From Arachnia propionica (lineage in GTDB: Bacteria; Actinomycetota; Actinomycetes; Propionibacteriales; Propionibacteriaceae), in assembly GCF_037055325.1 (NCBI RefSeq), contig NZ_CP146373.1, forward strand, positions 1,488,001-1,552,000: a DNA stretch of 64,000 nucleotides, given 5' to 3'. Positions 34,949 through 44,318 of the stretch are shown here, piece by piece (position 1 is the first letter of the stretch; every line of letters starts with the position of its first letter). The position numbers and the translations under genes are program-made. The notes beneath the pieces are model-generated. The model saw only the letters and a program-made list of their open reading frames with translations. It did no database searches and had not been told where the DNA came from.

Positions 34949-35010
34949 GGCTGCTCCTTCCACCCCATATCGCGCCCGTGCATCCACGGACAATCCCACC
35001 TCTCGGAGAG

Positions 35011-35088
35011 ATTATCATACCCCTGTAATATAATTTATTTTTTTACGGCGCGGCTCTTCCGTGAGTTTTCACACCCGGTTATGATAAT
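35011..35088. promoter_or_regulatory. AT-rich inverted operator-like sites between ROK gene and ABC operon
   Basis: ATTATCATA (35011-35019) and TATGATAAT (35080-35088) are perfect reverse complements, set in an AT-rich island (with TAATATAATTTATTTTTTTA) within high-GC DNA. The divergent promoters must lie here. The core TGATAATT also occurs at 43403-43410 upstream of the beta-propeller gene. Probable ROK operators; inference. Confidence 0.5.
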
Positions 35089-35168
35089 TCTGGATTCCGC
35101 GGCCACATCCTCCCCCTGTCCGCGGAATCCTTCAACGAAACCGGGATCAACCGAAGGAGCGTCGGGTC

Positions 35169-36398
35169 ATGAGAAAGCTCTTACGGGTAGCGGCGCTGGG
35201 CCTGGCGGCGCTAATCATCTTGAGCGGATGCGCCGACGGTACCACGGGATCCGATGAGCAGACGGTCACGGTGTGGGCATATCCGACCATCAGCGACGAC
35301 GCCCGCCACAAGGAGCTATGGGCGAACCTGGTCTCCAGGTTCAACGAGACCAACCCGGAGGTCAAGATCGATGTCGAAATCTTTCCCTGGGCGAAGCGTG
35401 ACGAGGCCCTCCAGACCGCAATCACATCGGACACTGCTCCCGATCTGGTCTATCTCGTGCCGGATCAGCTCTCCAGCTACGAGGCCTCGATCGAGCCGAT
35501 GAACACCTACCTCGAGCAGGACCGCAGGAACACGTTGCTCCCCAACGTCGCGCAGGCCGTCACCGCAGGAGACAGGCTGTTGGGCGCTCCAATGCTGATC
35601 AGCTCCAACCCCTTGGTGTGCAGCGCCACGGCCTTCCGGGCCGCCGGAGTCATGACATATCCGAGTACCTGGGAGGACATCACCGAGATGGCGCCCCGGT
35701 TCACGGAGAAAGGCATGTACGCCATCACCTACTCGGCTGATCCGGGCCAGACTCTCAACATGTCGTTCTACCCCCTGCTGTGGCAGGCCGGAGGATCCGT
35801 CTTCGACGCAGATGAACAGATCGCCTTCAATTCCCCCCAAGGGGTCCGGGCACTCGAGTTCCTGACCGCACTGGCACGGGGCAACGCCCTCGAGCCCGAT
35901 TCCCTCACAACCGCCCTCAACACCGAACAAACCGAGTTCGCTGCGGGACGTTCCGGCTGCACGTGGTCAATCCCTGCCGTCGATCTGACTCCGGTTCTGG
36001 GCGAGGAGAACGTCGTGGTCCTGCCACCGCTCATCGATGAACAGTCGGTGGCCTACGGCACAGTCGGCTCCCTGTCGCTGCTCAAGAGTTCCCGGAACAA
36101 GGAGGCCGCGGGAAGGTTCGCAGCATTCGCGACCGATCCCGTGAACTCCATCGACTACCTGCGAGCCGGGGGGTACTTCTCCCCCGCGGCAGGAGCCACG
36201 CCACTGTACGCCGGCAGCCCGCTCCAGAGCAGAGTCGAGCAAACCCTTCCCACCGTCCGATTCGGAGAGCAGAATCACGCCGCACGTCAGGTCATGGGGG
36301 TGCTCTCCCCCGAGATCCAGGCTGCGCTGCTGGGACAGAAATCGCCACGGCAGGCCCTGGCGGACGCCGCCGAGGCCGCGAAACCGCTCCTCCGGTGA
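35169..36398 (+). CDS. sugar ABC transporter substrate-binding lipoprotein
   Basis: 409 residues. Signal peptide with lipobox LSGC; mature part of the family 1 solute-binding type: VTVWAYPTISDDARHKELWANLVSRFNETNPEVKIDVEIFPW, PDLVYLVPDQ, AGVMTYPSTWEDITEMAPRF, and ARQVMGVLSPEIQAAL near the end. It delivers a mono- or oligosaccharide to the two permeases that follow. Because a GH20 enzyme and a ROK regulator are adjacent, an N-acetylhexosamine-containing substrate is a reasonable guess. Confidence 0.9.
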   Translation: MRKLLRVAALGLAALIILSGCADGTTGSDEQTVTVWAYPTISDDARHKELWANLVSRFNETNPEVKIDVEIFPWAKRDEALQTAITSDTAPDLVYLVPDQLSSYEASIEPMNTYLEQDRRNTLLPNVAQAVTAGDRLLGAPMLISSNPLVCSATAFRAAGVMTYPSTWEDITEMAPRFTEKGMYAITYSADPGQTLNMSFYPLLWQAGGSVFDADEQIAFNSPQGVRALEFLTALARGNALEPDSLTTALNTEQTEFAAGRSGCTWSIPAVDLTPVLGEENVVVLPPLIDEQSVAYGTVGSLSLLKSSRNKEAAGRFAAFATDPVNSIDYLRAGGYFSPAAGATPLYAGSPLQSRVEQTLPTVRFGEQNHAARQVMGVLSPEIQAALLGQKSPRQALADAAEAAKPLLR

Positions 36399-37306
36399 GA
36401 GCGGGCATCGTGCTCACCTACTTACCGCGGCAGAGCCGGCCCAGGAACCCACTGGCCGGGCGGAGTGCACGCACCGGCATGTTGTTCGCGCTGCCCGCAT
36501 TCGCGCTGTTTCTCGTGTTCCGTTTCGGCCCGGCAGCCGCAGGAATCCTGCTGAGCCTCTTCAGGTTTGGCGTGGAGGGTTCGTTCTCCTGGGCCGGGGG
36601 TGAGAACTTCGCCCGGCTGATCGCCGATCCGGTGTTCTGGCGGGCACTGTCGGTAACCCTGACCTACGTGCTGTTCTCAGTTCCCGTTTCCATCGCTTTG
36701 TCAACTGTGCTGGCGCTGGGGTTACGGCGCGGGTTCCGTGGGGCGCGATTCTTCCGCTCGGTCTTCTTCCTGCCCTTCATCACGTCACTGGTGCTGCTCG
36801 GATCGGTCTTCAAATGGATCTTCTCCACCGACGGTCCCTGGTCGACGCTGATGGCCCCGCTCGGGCTGGGGGGTTCGTGGCTCGGCAGCACGATCCTGGT
36901 GCTTCCCGCCGTCATCGTGGTCGGCGTCTGGTCGCGCTTCGGGTACGGAATGCTGATCCTGGTGGCTGCTCTGCAGGACGTCCCGCAGGACCTGGAGGAG
37001 GCGGCCCTGATGGACGGCGCCGGGACCTGGGGACGGTTCCGTCACGTCCTTCTTCCGACCCTGAGGCCCGCCCTGTTCTTCCTGGCAGTGCTCGAGACCA
37101 CCGTCGCCTTCCAGGTCTTCGACGTGATCTATGTCATGACCGGCGGCGGTCCGGCGAACTCCAGCCGCTCGCTGAGCCTGTTCCTCTACGACCAGGGGTT
37201 CCGCTACTCGGACCACGGGTACGCCTCCGCGGTCGGGGTGGTTCTGTTCATCATGACCCTCTCGGTGGCACTCATCCAGCGTGTCGTCCTGGGAAGGCGG
37301 TCATGA
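36395..37306 (+). CDS. sugar ABC transporter permease (MalF-like)
   Basis: 303 residues, six membrane segments. GTG 36395 overlaps the stop of the binding protein gene. The EAA loop reads DLEEAALMDGAGTWGRFRHVLLPTLRP, and VIYVMTGGGPANSSRSLSLFLYDQGF is typical of MalF/UgpA-type subunits. No ATPase gene is in the operon, so a shared MsiK-type ATPase encoded elsewhere is expected. Confidence 0.93.
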   Translation: MRAGIVLTYLPRQSRPRNPLAGRSARTGMLFALPAFALFLVFRFGPAAAGILLSLFRFGVEGSFSWAGGENFARLIADPVFWRALSVTLTYVLFSVPVSIALSTVLALGLRRGFRGARFFRSVFFLPFITSLVLLGSVFKWIFSTDGPWSTLMAPLGLGGSWLGSTILVLPAVIVVGVWSRFGYGMLILVAALQDVPQDLEEAALMDGAGTWGRFRHVLLPTLRPALFFLAVLETTVAFQVFDVIYVMTGGGPANSSRSLSLFLYDQGFRYSDHGYASAVGVVLFIMTLSVALIQRVVLGRRS

Positions 37307-38148
37307 TCCGCACCCGTTCCCGTCACGCCCTGCGCCCCTGCCGATTCACCGTCGCGATCCGGTGGATCGGGCTCTCGCTCATGGCCTCTGCCTGCCTGTT
37401 CCCCTTCTACGCGATGATCGTGCTGAGCCTGAAATCGGGCACGGTCGAACTACCCGGGTCGCTGTGGCCCTTCAGCGATGTCTCCCTCGACTCCTACCGG
37501 CAGGTGCTCTCCGGGCAGAATCTACCCAGATGGCTTCTCAACACCGTGATCTACTCGGTGACATCGGTGGTGGTCGTACTGTTCGTCTCGGCCTTGGCCG
37601 GCTACGCCTTCGCCAAGAAACGTTTCCCCGGTCGGGAGGTCATGTTCTGGACCTTCCTGTCCATGGTGATGGTGCCCTTCCAGGTCACGGTGATTCCCAC
37701 GTTCATGCTCATCAGCACGTGGAAGGGAATCAACACCTACTGGGGGATGATCGTGCCAACCCTGGCGAACGCGCAGGCGGTGTTCCTGATGCGCCAGTTC
37801 ATCCACGGGCTCCCCGACGAGTTGTTTGAGGCGGCCCGCGTCGACGGTGCGGGGGAGTTCACGATCTTCTGGCGCATTGTGCTGCCGCTCAGCAGACCGA
37901 TCCTGGCTACCCTCGGGCTTTTCGTCCTCCTGTGGCACTGGAACGACTTCCTGTGGCCCCTGATCGTGGGCAGACGCAGCGAGATGTGGACCCTGACGGT
38001 CGGGGTCGCCTCGCTCCAACAGCAGACCGTGCCGTTGAACGTCACCCTCGCGGGCTCGACGGTGGCGCTGCTGCCACTCTTCATGGCGTACCTCGTGGCG
38101 CAACGTCATGTCCAGGAGGGATGCACAAGCACCGGAATCAGAGGATGA
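37303..38148 (+). CDS. sugar ABC transporter permease (MalG-like)
   Basis: 281 residues from ATG 37303, overlapping the previous stop (ATGA). Six membrane segments; EAA loop DELFEAARVDGAGEFTIFWRIVLPLSRP and the family motif WHWNDFLWPLIV. The shorter partner of the permease pair. Confidence 0.93.
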   Translation: MIRTRSRHALRPCRFTVAIRWIGLSLMASACLFPFYAMIVLSLKSGTVELPGSLWPFSDVSLDSYRQVLSGQNLPRWLLNTVIYSVTSVVVVLFVSALAGYAFAKKRFPGREVMFWTFLSMVMVPFQVTVIPTFMLISTWKGINTYWGMIVPTLANAQAVFLMRQFIHGLPDELFEAARVDGAGEFTIFWRIVLPLSRPILATLGLFVLLWHWNDFLWPLIVGRRSEMWTLTVGVASLQQQTVPLNVTLAGSTVALLPLFMAYLVAQRHVQEGCTSTGIRG

Positions 38149-38151
38149 GCA

Positions 38152-39198
38152 ATGACCACACACGCCATACCGAACAAAGTCACGGACGAGACGACATTGG
38201 AGCGGCTCCTGGCCAGCCCGCGCCCGGAACTCGTCACGGACCTCCGGAGCTGGTCGGGGGACCTGGTCGTGCTGGGGGCCGGGGGCAAAATGGGCCCCTC
38301 CCTGGCGAAACTGGCCCGGGCCGGGCTAGATGCCGCAGGACGTACGGGTGACGTCGTCCACGCGGTCTCCCGATTCCCCGAGGACAGCCTGCGTCGCGAC
38401 CTGACCGAGGCCGGGGTAAACGTGATCCCCTTCGATCTGGTCGCGAACGACGACCTTTCCTCCCTGCCCGAGGCAGCCGGTGTGATCCACATGGTGGGTG
38501 CGAAATTCGGTGCCGGGAACAACCCGTCATGGGCGTGGGAGATCAACGCCGCGTTGCCGGATCGGGTGGCCCGCCGCTACCGCACATCCCGCATCGTGAC
38601 GCTGTCCACCGGCAATGTCTACCCCTTCGTCACCCCCGGCAGCGGCGGGGCAACCGAGGCAACACCGCCCGAGCCCGTCGGGGAATATGCACAGTCCTGC
38701 TTGGGGCGGGAACGGGTGTTCGGGTTCGCGGCACGCACCTGGGGAACCCCGCTCAGCGTGATCCGTCTCAACTACGCCATCGACCTGCGCTACGGAGTGC
38801 TGGCCGACATCGCCACCCTCATCGCCGTGGGAGAACCCGTGCCGATCACAATCGGCCACGTCAATGTGGTCTGGCAGGGTTATGCGAACGAAGTGGTGCT
38901 CCGCAGCCTCACTCACGCCAGCACGGAGGTGTTCACGATCAACCTGACCGGCCCGGAACTGCTGGAGGTCCGGGACGTGGCGCACCGGTTCGCGGAGTTG
39001 TTGGGCACGGATGCGCGTTTCACCGGTTCCCCGGGACCGACGGCACTGCTGAGCGATTCCACGCGCTGCATGACGATGTTCGGTCGCCCCAACGTGACCG
39101 CTGACCGGTTGATTCAATGGCAGGCCCAATGGATGCTCGACGGACTTCCAATGACCGGGAAGCCCACGAAATGGGCGGTGCGGGACGGAAGGTTCTGA
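38152..39198 (+). CDS. NAD-dependent epimerase/dehydratase-like protein
   Basis: 348 residues. Rossmann start LVVLGAGGKMGPSLAKLA, a Ser/Tyr active-site region (TLSTGNVYPF) and VGEYAQSCLGRERVF, where the expected YxxxK is replaced by YAQSCLGRE, so the classic SDR catalytic Lys is missing. It is the fourth gene of the sugar operon and probably acts on the imported sugar or its oxidised form. Specific reaction unknown. Confidence 0.75.
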   Translation: MTTHAIPNKVTDETTLERLLASPRPELVTDLRSWSGDLVVLGAGGKMGPSLAKLARAGLDAAGRTGDVVHAVSRFPEDSLRRDLTEAGVNVIPFDLVANDDLSSLPEAAGVIHMVGAKFGAGNNPSWAWEINAALPDRVARRYRTSRIVTLSTGNVYPFVTPGSGGATEATPPEPVGEYAQSCLGRERVFGFAARTWGTPLSVIRLNYAIDLRYGVLADIATLIAVGEPVPITIGHVNVVWQGYANEVVLRSLTHASTEVFTINLTGPELLEVRDVAHRFAELLGTDARFTGSPGPTALLSDSTRCMTMFGRPNVTADRLIQWQAQWMLDGLPMTGKPTKWAVRDGRF

Positions 39199-39199
39199 G

Positions 39200-40207
39200 A
39201 TGCGCAACCACCCCGTCCTGCTCGCGGTCGTGCCTGAGGCTCTGTCTCGGGAGTTCTTCGACAAGACCTCCCGTGGCCTGCTCCAGGACGCCGCCGTCGC
39301 CCTGGGTGGCACCGCCATGTTCCGGGTCGATTCCTTCCCCGGAGACATCAACCTCGATGAGGTACGAGTGCTCGTCACGAGCTGGGGATTGTCTCACCTG
39401 GGGGCTGAGCTGCTGGACCGGATGCCATCGCTCGGACTCGTGGCCCACACCGGGGCCAGCATCCGGTCGTTCATCACCGATGAGGTGTTCGCCCGCGGCA
39501 TCAGCGTCACGCAGGCAGGACAGGCCATGGCACCCGCCGTCGCGGAGGTGTCGCTGGCGTTCACCCTGACCCTCCTGCACCGGATTCATCGCATGGACCA
39601 CGCGATGCACGAGGGCACCTGGCCTGACGCGACCGTCTTCGGCACACAGCACGAGCTCAGCGGGTCGGTGATCACCGTGGTGGGCGCGTCCAGGACGGGA
39701 CGGGCCTACCTGTCGCTACTTCGCGCACTGGAGGCCCGTCCGCTGATCGTTGATCCGACCCTGGATCCCGCGGAGGCCTCACGGCTCGGAGCGGAACTGG
39801 TGCCCCTGGATGAGGGACTCAAACGGGCACGGATCGTGGCGCTGCACGCCCCATCACTGCCCACGACCCGACACCTGCTGGGAACCCGCGAACTGGCGTT
39901 GATGCCGGACGGGGCGGGCCTGGTTAACACGGCACGGTCGTGGCTGGTGGACGAGCAGGCGCTGCTCGCCGAGGTGCGGTCGGGCCGGTTGGATGCAGCG
40001 ATCGACGTGTTCGACGAGGAACCCCTGCCCCCCGACAGCGAGTTGCGCACCCTACCGAACGTGGTCGTGACCCCGCATCGCGCGGCAGGAACTCACGAGG
40101 GCAGGCTCCGGCAGGGACTGATCGTCGCAGGGGAGGTCCACGCCTGGGCGCGTGGTCTTCCCCTCGCCCACTCTGTCGATGCACACCGCCTGCGCCTGAT
40201 GGCTTGA
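39200..40207 (+). CDS. D-isomer-specific 2-hydroxyacid dehydrogenase family protein
   Basis: 335 residues. NAD-binding region SGSVITVVGASRTGRAYLSLL (glycine loop changed from GxGxxG to G-A-S-R-T-G), RIVALHAPSLPTTRHLLG, GAGLVNTARSWLVDEQALL (the catalytic-Arg loop), AAIDVFDEEPLPPDSELRTLPNVVVTPHRA (the Glu and His). One base after the epimerase-like gene; last gene of the sugar operon. Probably reduces or oxidises a sugar acid. Confidence 0.8.
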   Translation: MRNHPVLLAVVPEALSREFFDKTSRGLLQDAAVALGGTAMFRVDSFPGDINLDEVRVLVTSWGLSHLGAELLDRMPSLGLVAHTGASIRSFITDEVFARGISVTQAGQAMAPAVAEVSLAFTLTLLHRIHRMDHAMHEGTWPDATVFGTQHELSGSVITVVGASRTGRAYLSLLRALEARPLIVDPTLDPAEASRLGAELVPLDEGLKRARIVALHAPSLPTTRHLLGTRELALMPDGAGLVNTARSWLVDEQALLAEVRSGRLDAAIDVFDEEPLPPDSELRTLPNVVVTPHRAAGTHEGRLRQGLIVAGEVHAWARGLPLAHSVDAHRLRLMA

Positions 40208-40276
40208 GGGGTTCCACGAACCGGTTCGATCAGTTTCTCACAGGCCCGTTGACGCGGCCTCTGGGATCATTCGTAC

Positions 40277-41023
40277 ATGATCCCAGGACCCGCTCCATCC
40301 ACCGACCCCACACCGCCTGACGCACCTGCCGGACTCCTGCCTCCAGCCAGCACCACCGAATTGACGTTGACCCTGATCTGGCGATTAGTCCTCACCCTGG
40401 CCTCCGGCGCCGGGCTGATCCTGATGTTCGCCCCGTTGAGGACGCCACCGCAGATCCTGAATCAGGTGCTGTACTTCACGACGATCTCCACCATCCTCGT
40501 GTTCCTGGTGGCGTTGTTCGGGCTACTCAGACCATTGTTCTTCCTGACTTTCCCGGCACGTCGGAAGCTGGAGGGGAATCTGGGCTGGCTGCGTGGTCTC
40601 TCGACGTGTGCGTCTCTGCTGACGGGCTTGGTCTTCGGGTTCATCATCTCCGGCAACCTGAGCACGCCAACGAGTTTCATCCCTCATCTGGCGCTACCGG
40701 TTTTGTCCGTGATCGACTGGACCCTCGTGGGCAGGAACCAGTCCCTGCTGCCCTGGTGGGTTCCGCTGACCTGGACACTGTCGCTGGTTCCGTACCTGTT
40801 CATCTACGCCTGGGACGCGCTGAACGACAAACCCATGTACGCCTTTCTGAATCCGGCGCGTCCCGACTGGTGGCCGTGGGTGGGAATGCTGAGTGCCGGT
40901 TTTCTGCTCCTCGCATATGTGCTCTGGGGAGCAGGCAGACTGCGTGCCCGGGGACACATCCGTGGCCCACAACCTGCCGGTCACCGGCCCGGTCCGGGCA
41001 TGCAGGGTTCCCGGAGGCCGTGA
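40277..41023 (+). CDS. Pr6Pr-family membrane protein
   Basis: 248 residues, six to seven hydrophobic segments after a Pro-rich N-terminus. Recognised from the layout LNQVLYFTTISTILVFLVALFG, HLALPVLSVIDWTLVG, WWVPLTWTLSLVPYLFIYAW and WPWVGMLS, with conserved His/Asp pairs in the membrane. Function of the family is unknown. It ends inside its own terminator stem. Confidence 0.75.
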   Translation: MIPGPAPSTDPTPPDAPAGLLPPASTTELTLTLIWRLVLTLASGAGLILMFAPLRTPPQILNQVLYFTTISTILVFLVALFGLLRPLFFLTFPARRKLEGNLGWLRGLSTCASLLTGLVFGFIISGNLSTPTSFIPHLALPVLSVIDWTLVGRNQSLLPWWVPLTWTLSLVPYLFIYAWDALNDKPMYAFLNPARPDWWPWVGMLSAGFLLLAYVLWGAGRLRARGHIRGPQPAGHRPGPGMQGSRRP

Positions 41024-41040
41024 CCTCCGGGAACCCTTTT
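41004..41040 (+). terminator. strong intrinsic terminator overlapping a stop codon
   Basis: AGGGTTCCCGGAGG (41004-41017) pairs perfectly with CCTCCGGGAACCCT (41024-41037), followed by TTT. The TGA of the Pr6Pr gene lies in the six-base loop. Confidence 0.9.
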
Positions 41041-41192
41041 CCCGACGTCCCAGGGAGGCACCCCTACTTCCCCAGGACGTCGTTTCCCCGGCTACTCCGT
41101 GGTGTCGGGCGGGGTGCCCGGCGTTGAGGCCACGGAGTTCGGCAACGAGATCGGCGCCGGGGTGGTCCGGGTCGGGACGATCGGCCAGATGG

Positions 41193-43304
41193 TCATCGGC
41201 CTGCCTTCGCGTAATCGTTACGGTAGATGTCCGCCCCGCGTGCGTAGTACAGGTAGCCGTCCTTCCCGAGGGTCAGGGCACTGACGCCGCCACCGGCGAT
41301 GGACTGTGAGGTGAGGTCGCTGGTCTGGATCGCGTAGAGAGTGCCCTGCACGACCCCGAACAGTTGTCCGCCGTGCTGGACCAGCCAGCTGCGGTTGACC
41401 TCCTGGGCGTCCTTGAGCACCTTGTTCTTGGTGATCGCGAAGGAGGCGGTATCCACCTTGAACACCCGGGCCCCAGTGATGCCGTAGAGCATTCCGTCGT
41501 CGCCGAAGGTCAGCGCCGTGATGGCGTTCTGGCCCTCACCCTCGAAGGGGTTGACGACGCGCGTCACCGTGCTGCTGGCGACGTCGAATTCGACGAGCTG
41601 CGCCTCCTGCGGCTTGTTGGTCTTCTTGTCGACCGCCACATTGCTGTGTCCGCCGCGCGCGGTGGTGCCGATGTAGAGCTTGCCGTTGCGGTAGGCCATG
41701 GAGATCGGCGACTGCTGCGCCAGACGATCCTGCGGGACACCCGCCGCGTAGCTCAGGCTGTCGAATGCGATGGTCTTCTGAATCTTGTGGGCGTTCGCGT
41801 CGTAGAAAGCCAGCGCTCCGCCAAGCTTGCCGTCCCCCGGAACAGTCCCGATGGCGAACACGTTGCCCGTGGTGTGGGTGATCGCGTAGGGACGATCCTG
41901 GCCGGCAACCGTTGCGGGAACGGCCTTGTACTCGGCATCATTCGTGGTGGAGCGGGACGTGACCAGGGCACCCGGGTAGAGCCCGACGACCAGCGTGTCA
42001 CCGTTCACCGCCATTCCTTCTCCCTGACCGGTCGGGGAGTCCACCAGCTTGAATGTCGCGCCGTCGGCCTTCTCACCGGGGGTGACGCTGAGCAGCTGGT
42101 CCGCCGTCATGTACCAGGATGCGAACAGCCTGCCATTGTCCGCGGCCACCATTGACTGAATGGCGCGGTCCGGTGCCTTGAGCGCCTCATTGCCATCGAT
42201 CCTCTTGACGGAATCCGCGCCCTGCTTGGTGGTGTCGTAGATGGTCAGGTTCCCCCTGTGCATCTGCGAGGAGACGAACATGTCGTGGGTGACCCAGCTG
42301 TTCGGGCTCAGCCGCGTGAGCAGCTGGTTTCCAGCGGGCAGCGACGTGTGCGTGGCGGTGTCAGGGTCGTACTCCACCAGCTGCTTGTCGCGAGCGTAGT
42401 AGACCTTCGTGGCCTCCCCCGGGCGGGAGATGACCTTGCCGCTGGCCTCGTTCAACCAGCTGGACGTGCCGGACGCGAGATCGTGAACGAGGTTCCGCTT
42501 CTCATCACAGGATTCGACATACAGTCTGCCCGCCCTGGCCTCGAGATGAGGCAGCTTCCCTTCGGGACACACCTCGGCAGGCAACGGCAGAGCTTTCTTC
42601 GCCCCGGTTTTCGGGTCGATCTGATAGACCTTCGGGGCGCTCGCCCCGACAGCCACGTAGACCTTGCCGTTCTCGTAGGCGATACTCCGGGCCTGCGGCT
42701 GCTCCGGATCGACGGGGTCGCCCCCCTTGAGGAAGCCCGGCCCGCTGTCCTTGTTCCAAGTCAGCACATGGCCACCGCCATTCCTGCTACCGGCGAAGGT
42801 GGCGATGTAGGCGGTGTCGTGCTCATCGACGACGACGTCCCAGAAGAAGTTGGCATTTTTGATTGCCTTATTGTCTCCCTCGATGAGGTGCTCAACGCTG
42901 TCATCCTTGGGGTCGTAACGCCACAGGCCGCTCAGCCCGGCCGCAATCAGGACCGATTTGTCGCTGAGGGTGGCGAACCCCCAGGGTTGCACATCGTACG
43001 TCTCGCCGGCGAAGTCCTTCTGGACGATGGTTGTCCCGCTGACGAGATCGACGACGTTGAGCTTGCCGCCTATCCCCCCGCTGACGACGACCGCCACCGG
43101 AGTGTCACCCTTGATGGTGGTGCCGTAGTTCGGCACGTTCACCGGTGCGGGTGGCCGCTCCCCATTCGACGTGATCTTCTCCTCGTGGCCCGCCTGATCC
43201 GCGACCGCGGTGCCGCCGAAGGACAAGGCGGTCGCAAGGCCGAGGACCAGACAGGTCGCGGCCCGGACGAACCGCCGAGGTCTGGCTTCTTGGTTCCGAT
43301 GCAT
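41193..43304 (-). CDS. large secreted beta-propeller protein
   Basis: 703 residues. Sec signal peptide (hydrophobic LVLGLATALSF, cleavage at AVA). The mature part is a chain of WD/NHL/PQQ-like blades: repeated patterns such as GKVYVAVGASAPKVYQIDPKTG, GKLYIGTTARGG, GMLYGITGARVFKVDTAS and GYLYYARGADIYR. It is likely a ligand-binding or surface-protein scaffold. No membrane anchor or LPxTG is present at the C-terminus. Its upstream region shares an AT-rich motif with the ROK-ABC promoter region. Confidence 0.75.
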   Translation of the reverse strand: MHRNQEARPRRFVRAATCLVLGLATALSFGGTAVADQAGHEEKITSNGERPPAPVNVPNYGTTIKGDTPVAVVVSGGIGGKLNVVDLVSGTTIVQKDFAGETYDVQPWGFATLSDKSVLIAAGLSGLWRYDPKDDSVEHLIEGDNKAIKNANFFWDVVVDEHDTAYIATFAGSRNGGGHVLTWNKDSGPGFLKGGDPVDPEQPQARSIAYENGKVYVAVGASAPKVYQIDPKTGAKKALPLPAEVCPEGKLPHLEARAGRLYVESCDEKRNLVHDLASGTSSWLNEASGKVISRPGEATKVYYARDKQLVEYDPDTATHTSLPAGNQLLTRLSPNSWVTHDMFVSSQMHRGNLTIYDTTKQGADSVKRIDGNEALKAPDRAIQSMVAADNGRLFASWYMTADQLLSVTPGEKADGATFKLVDSPTGQGEGMAVNGDTLVVGLYPGALVTSRSTTNDAEYKAVPATVAGQDRPYAITHTTGNVFAIGTVPGDGKLGGALAFYDANAHKIQKTIAFDSLSYAAGVPQDRLAQQSPISMAYRNGKLYIGTTARGGHSNVAVDKKTNKPQEAQLVEFDVASSTVTRVVNPFEGEGQNAITALTFGDDGMLYGITGARVFKVDTASFAITKNKVLKDAQEVNRSWLVQHGGQLFGVVQGTLYAIQTSDLTSQSIAGGGVSALTLGKDGYLYYARGADIYRNDYAKAGR

Positions 43305-43325
43305 TCCTCACGCTCCTTCGTTGCT

Positions 43326-43410
43326 CACCAATTATCTTAACCAGGTGGCATAATCTTTGGTCAACATTTTCGGGCCATTCAGCGAGTTCCGTCATATGAA
43401 TGTGATAATT
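43326..43410. promoter_or_regulatory. AT-rich operator-like motifs upstream of the beta-propeller gene
   Basis: AATTATC (43330-43336) and TGATAATT (43403-43410) are inverted to each other, inside the promoter region of the propeller gene. The core equals that at 35080-35090. The remaining intergenic DNA to 43671 shows no gene. Confidence 0.4.
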
Positions 43411-43671
43411 ACCCGGTGAGGAGAGGCCCTTACTCCTCGTCTCTGGCCCCGTGGCGCCACACTCCTGGACCATGCCGTCCGGGCGGCAGGCCTCACAGAC
43501 CGCGCTACCCAGAGCGTGACCTGCCCCACGAGGAATCAGCCGGTTCCATTCCCCGCGAACTACACTTGCAGCATCATCCACGCGAACCGGGGCATCTTGT
43601 CCCCGACACCGATTTGGGACAGCGGCTGCTGGCCGCACGGTTTCCCGCCGGTTCTTCTCCAAGGAGTCCCT

Positions 43672-44218
43672 ATGAACACCACGGTCTTGCTCTTCCACCC
43701 CAACCTGGCCGCCTCCCGGATCAATGCCCGCCTCGCGCAGGCGGCCCGCAGTGCCGGAACCGCAGAGAACCCGGTGGAGGTCCGCGACATGTACGCCCTC
43801 TACCCGGATTTCAAGGTCGACGTCGCTGCCGAGCAGGCCGTCTGCGAGGCCACCGACCGGATCGTCCTGCAGTTCCCCATGTACTGCGGCCCTGCTCAAG
43901 CAGTGGCAGGACGACGTCCTCACCTACGGCTGGGCCTACGGTTCAACCGGCAAAGCCCTCCACGGCAAAGAAGTCGCCATCTCCGCCTCTCTCGGGGCAC
44001 CGGCCTCCAGCTACGACCGCAGCGGCGAGTACCACTACGAGCTGCACGAATTGCTGCGTCCCTTCCAGGCCATGAGCAACATGGTCGGGACCCGTTTCGT
44101 CGCCCCCTTCTTCACTGCCGGAGCCCTCAACCTGACCGACGCGGACCTGGAGTTGCGGGCCGATGCCTACCACATCTGGCTCACCTCCGAACACCCGGAA
44201 CTCGACCTTCTCGGCTGA
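43672..44218 (+). pseudogene. NAD(P)H oxidoreductase (KefF/MdaB-like), frameshifted
   Basis: ATG 43672 behind AAGGAG opens a flavodoxin-fold protein: TTVLLFHPNLAASRINARLAQ, VRDMYALYPDF, RIVLQFPMY. After about 43885 the frame shifts and homology continues in another frame: ALLKQWQDDVLTYGWAYG, GKEVAISASLGAP, FFTAGALNLTDADLELRADAY. About three expected residues between FPMY and P-A-L-L-K are missing together with the shift, so a small deletion occurred. Normal proteins are quinone reductases of ~190 residues. Either a recent pseudogene or a sequencing error. Confidence 0.8.
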
Positions 44219-44318
44219 GAAACCGCGTCGCCAAGACCTGCGTCTTCCCCGCTCCTCGATGCGCTGGGGCCGACATCGTCGAGGGGAGCGACCGGGTCGA
44301 ACGGCACGTCGATCCAGC

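Noticed and set aside
41091-41197. 34-codon Pro/Thr-rich frame overlapping the stop of the beta-propeller gene
   Set aside because: Could be a lost C-terminal linker, but too short and without a ribosome site or anchor motif to support it.
43416-44075. Long plus-strand frames over the propeller promoter and quinone reductase
   Set aside because: Arg/Pro/His-rich composition typical of out-of-frame reading of GC-rich genes.
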